A DNA stretch of 5,301 nucleotides from an uncultured Oscillospiraceae bacterium (GTDB taxonomy: Bacteria > Bacillota > Clostridia > Oscillospirales > Oscillospiraceae). Shown one piece after another: positions 5,286-5,301 of this stretch (positions within the stretch are counted from its first letter, which is position 1; each line of letters starts with the position of its first letter). The translations under genes were made by a program, and so were the position numbers. Where the stretch lies: positions 1-5,301 of the forward strand of contig CAKTGW010000093.1 of the NCBI GenBank assembly GCA_934561725.1, read 5' to 3'. The notes under the pieces are model-generated. The model did no database searches and had not been told where the DNA came from. It worked only from the letters and a program-made list of their open reading frames with translations.

Positions 5286-5301
5286 CTTAGGACGCAAGGC
5301 G

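Noticed and set aside
5171..5290. Possible CRISPR repeat pair (two 25-bp copies, 90 bp apart)
   Set aside because: Only two copies, the spacing is too long for a spacer, the sequence between contains further inverted repeats, and no cas gene is present.
5106..5297. Minus-strand small open frames over the right edge, with PLCKG twice in the translation
   Set aside because: The repeated peptide is just the translation of the two hairpin repeat copies. Such frames are common spurious calls over intergenic repeats.

Overview
The window reads as ordinary chromosomal DNA from a gut-type member of the Clostridia (Bacillota), most likely Oscillospiraceae/Ruminococcaceae-like. The reasons are: moderately high G+C by eye, strong AGGAGG-type ribosome binding sites, a GTG start, clostridial-style ThyA and DHFR sequences, a YitT-family membrane protein, and hairpin-forming intergenic repeats at the right edge like those I remember from that family. 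The taxonomic placement is inference; no rRNA or other marker gene is present.

Layout, left to right. (1) Bases 2-487, plus strand: the 3' part of an ABC importer ATPase of the nitrate/sulfonate/taurine (SsuB/TauB) type, cut by the window edge. It is followed after 16 bp by (2) a complete YitT-family membrane protein with a C-terminal DUF2179 domain (504-1370). The two look co-transcribed and end at a strong hairpin terminator (about 1420-1463). (3) Converging on the same terminator from the other side is a minus-strand thymidylate operon, thyA (2776-1946) then folA (1936-1457). ThyA makes dTMP and oxidises the folate cofactor to dihydrofolate; DHFR reduces it back to tetrahydrofolate, so the pair forms a closed metabolic loop. 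(4) The 99-bp gap 2777-2875 holds two divergent sigma-A-type promoters. Their -35 boxes lie back to back inside one imperfect inverted repeat. (5) Plus strand 2876-4297: an AAA+ ATPase of the CbbX/SpoVK family with an extra N-terminal helical domain (TerB-like in part). It overlaps (6) a HAD-IIA sugar/aryl-phosphatase-like gene (4287-5081), so the two are probably translationally coupled. (7) The last 220 bp are non-coding and contain several inverted repeats, including two copies of a 25-bp hairpin core 90 bp apart that differ by a compensatory base-pair change.

I see no defence system, CRISPR array, transposase, tRNA or rRNA. The items most worth a second look are the symmetrical divergent promoter, the CbbX-like ATPase coupled to a HAD phosphatase (formally like the Rubisco-activase/phosphatase gene pairs, but with no Rubisco in the window), and the structured repeat block at the right edge.
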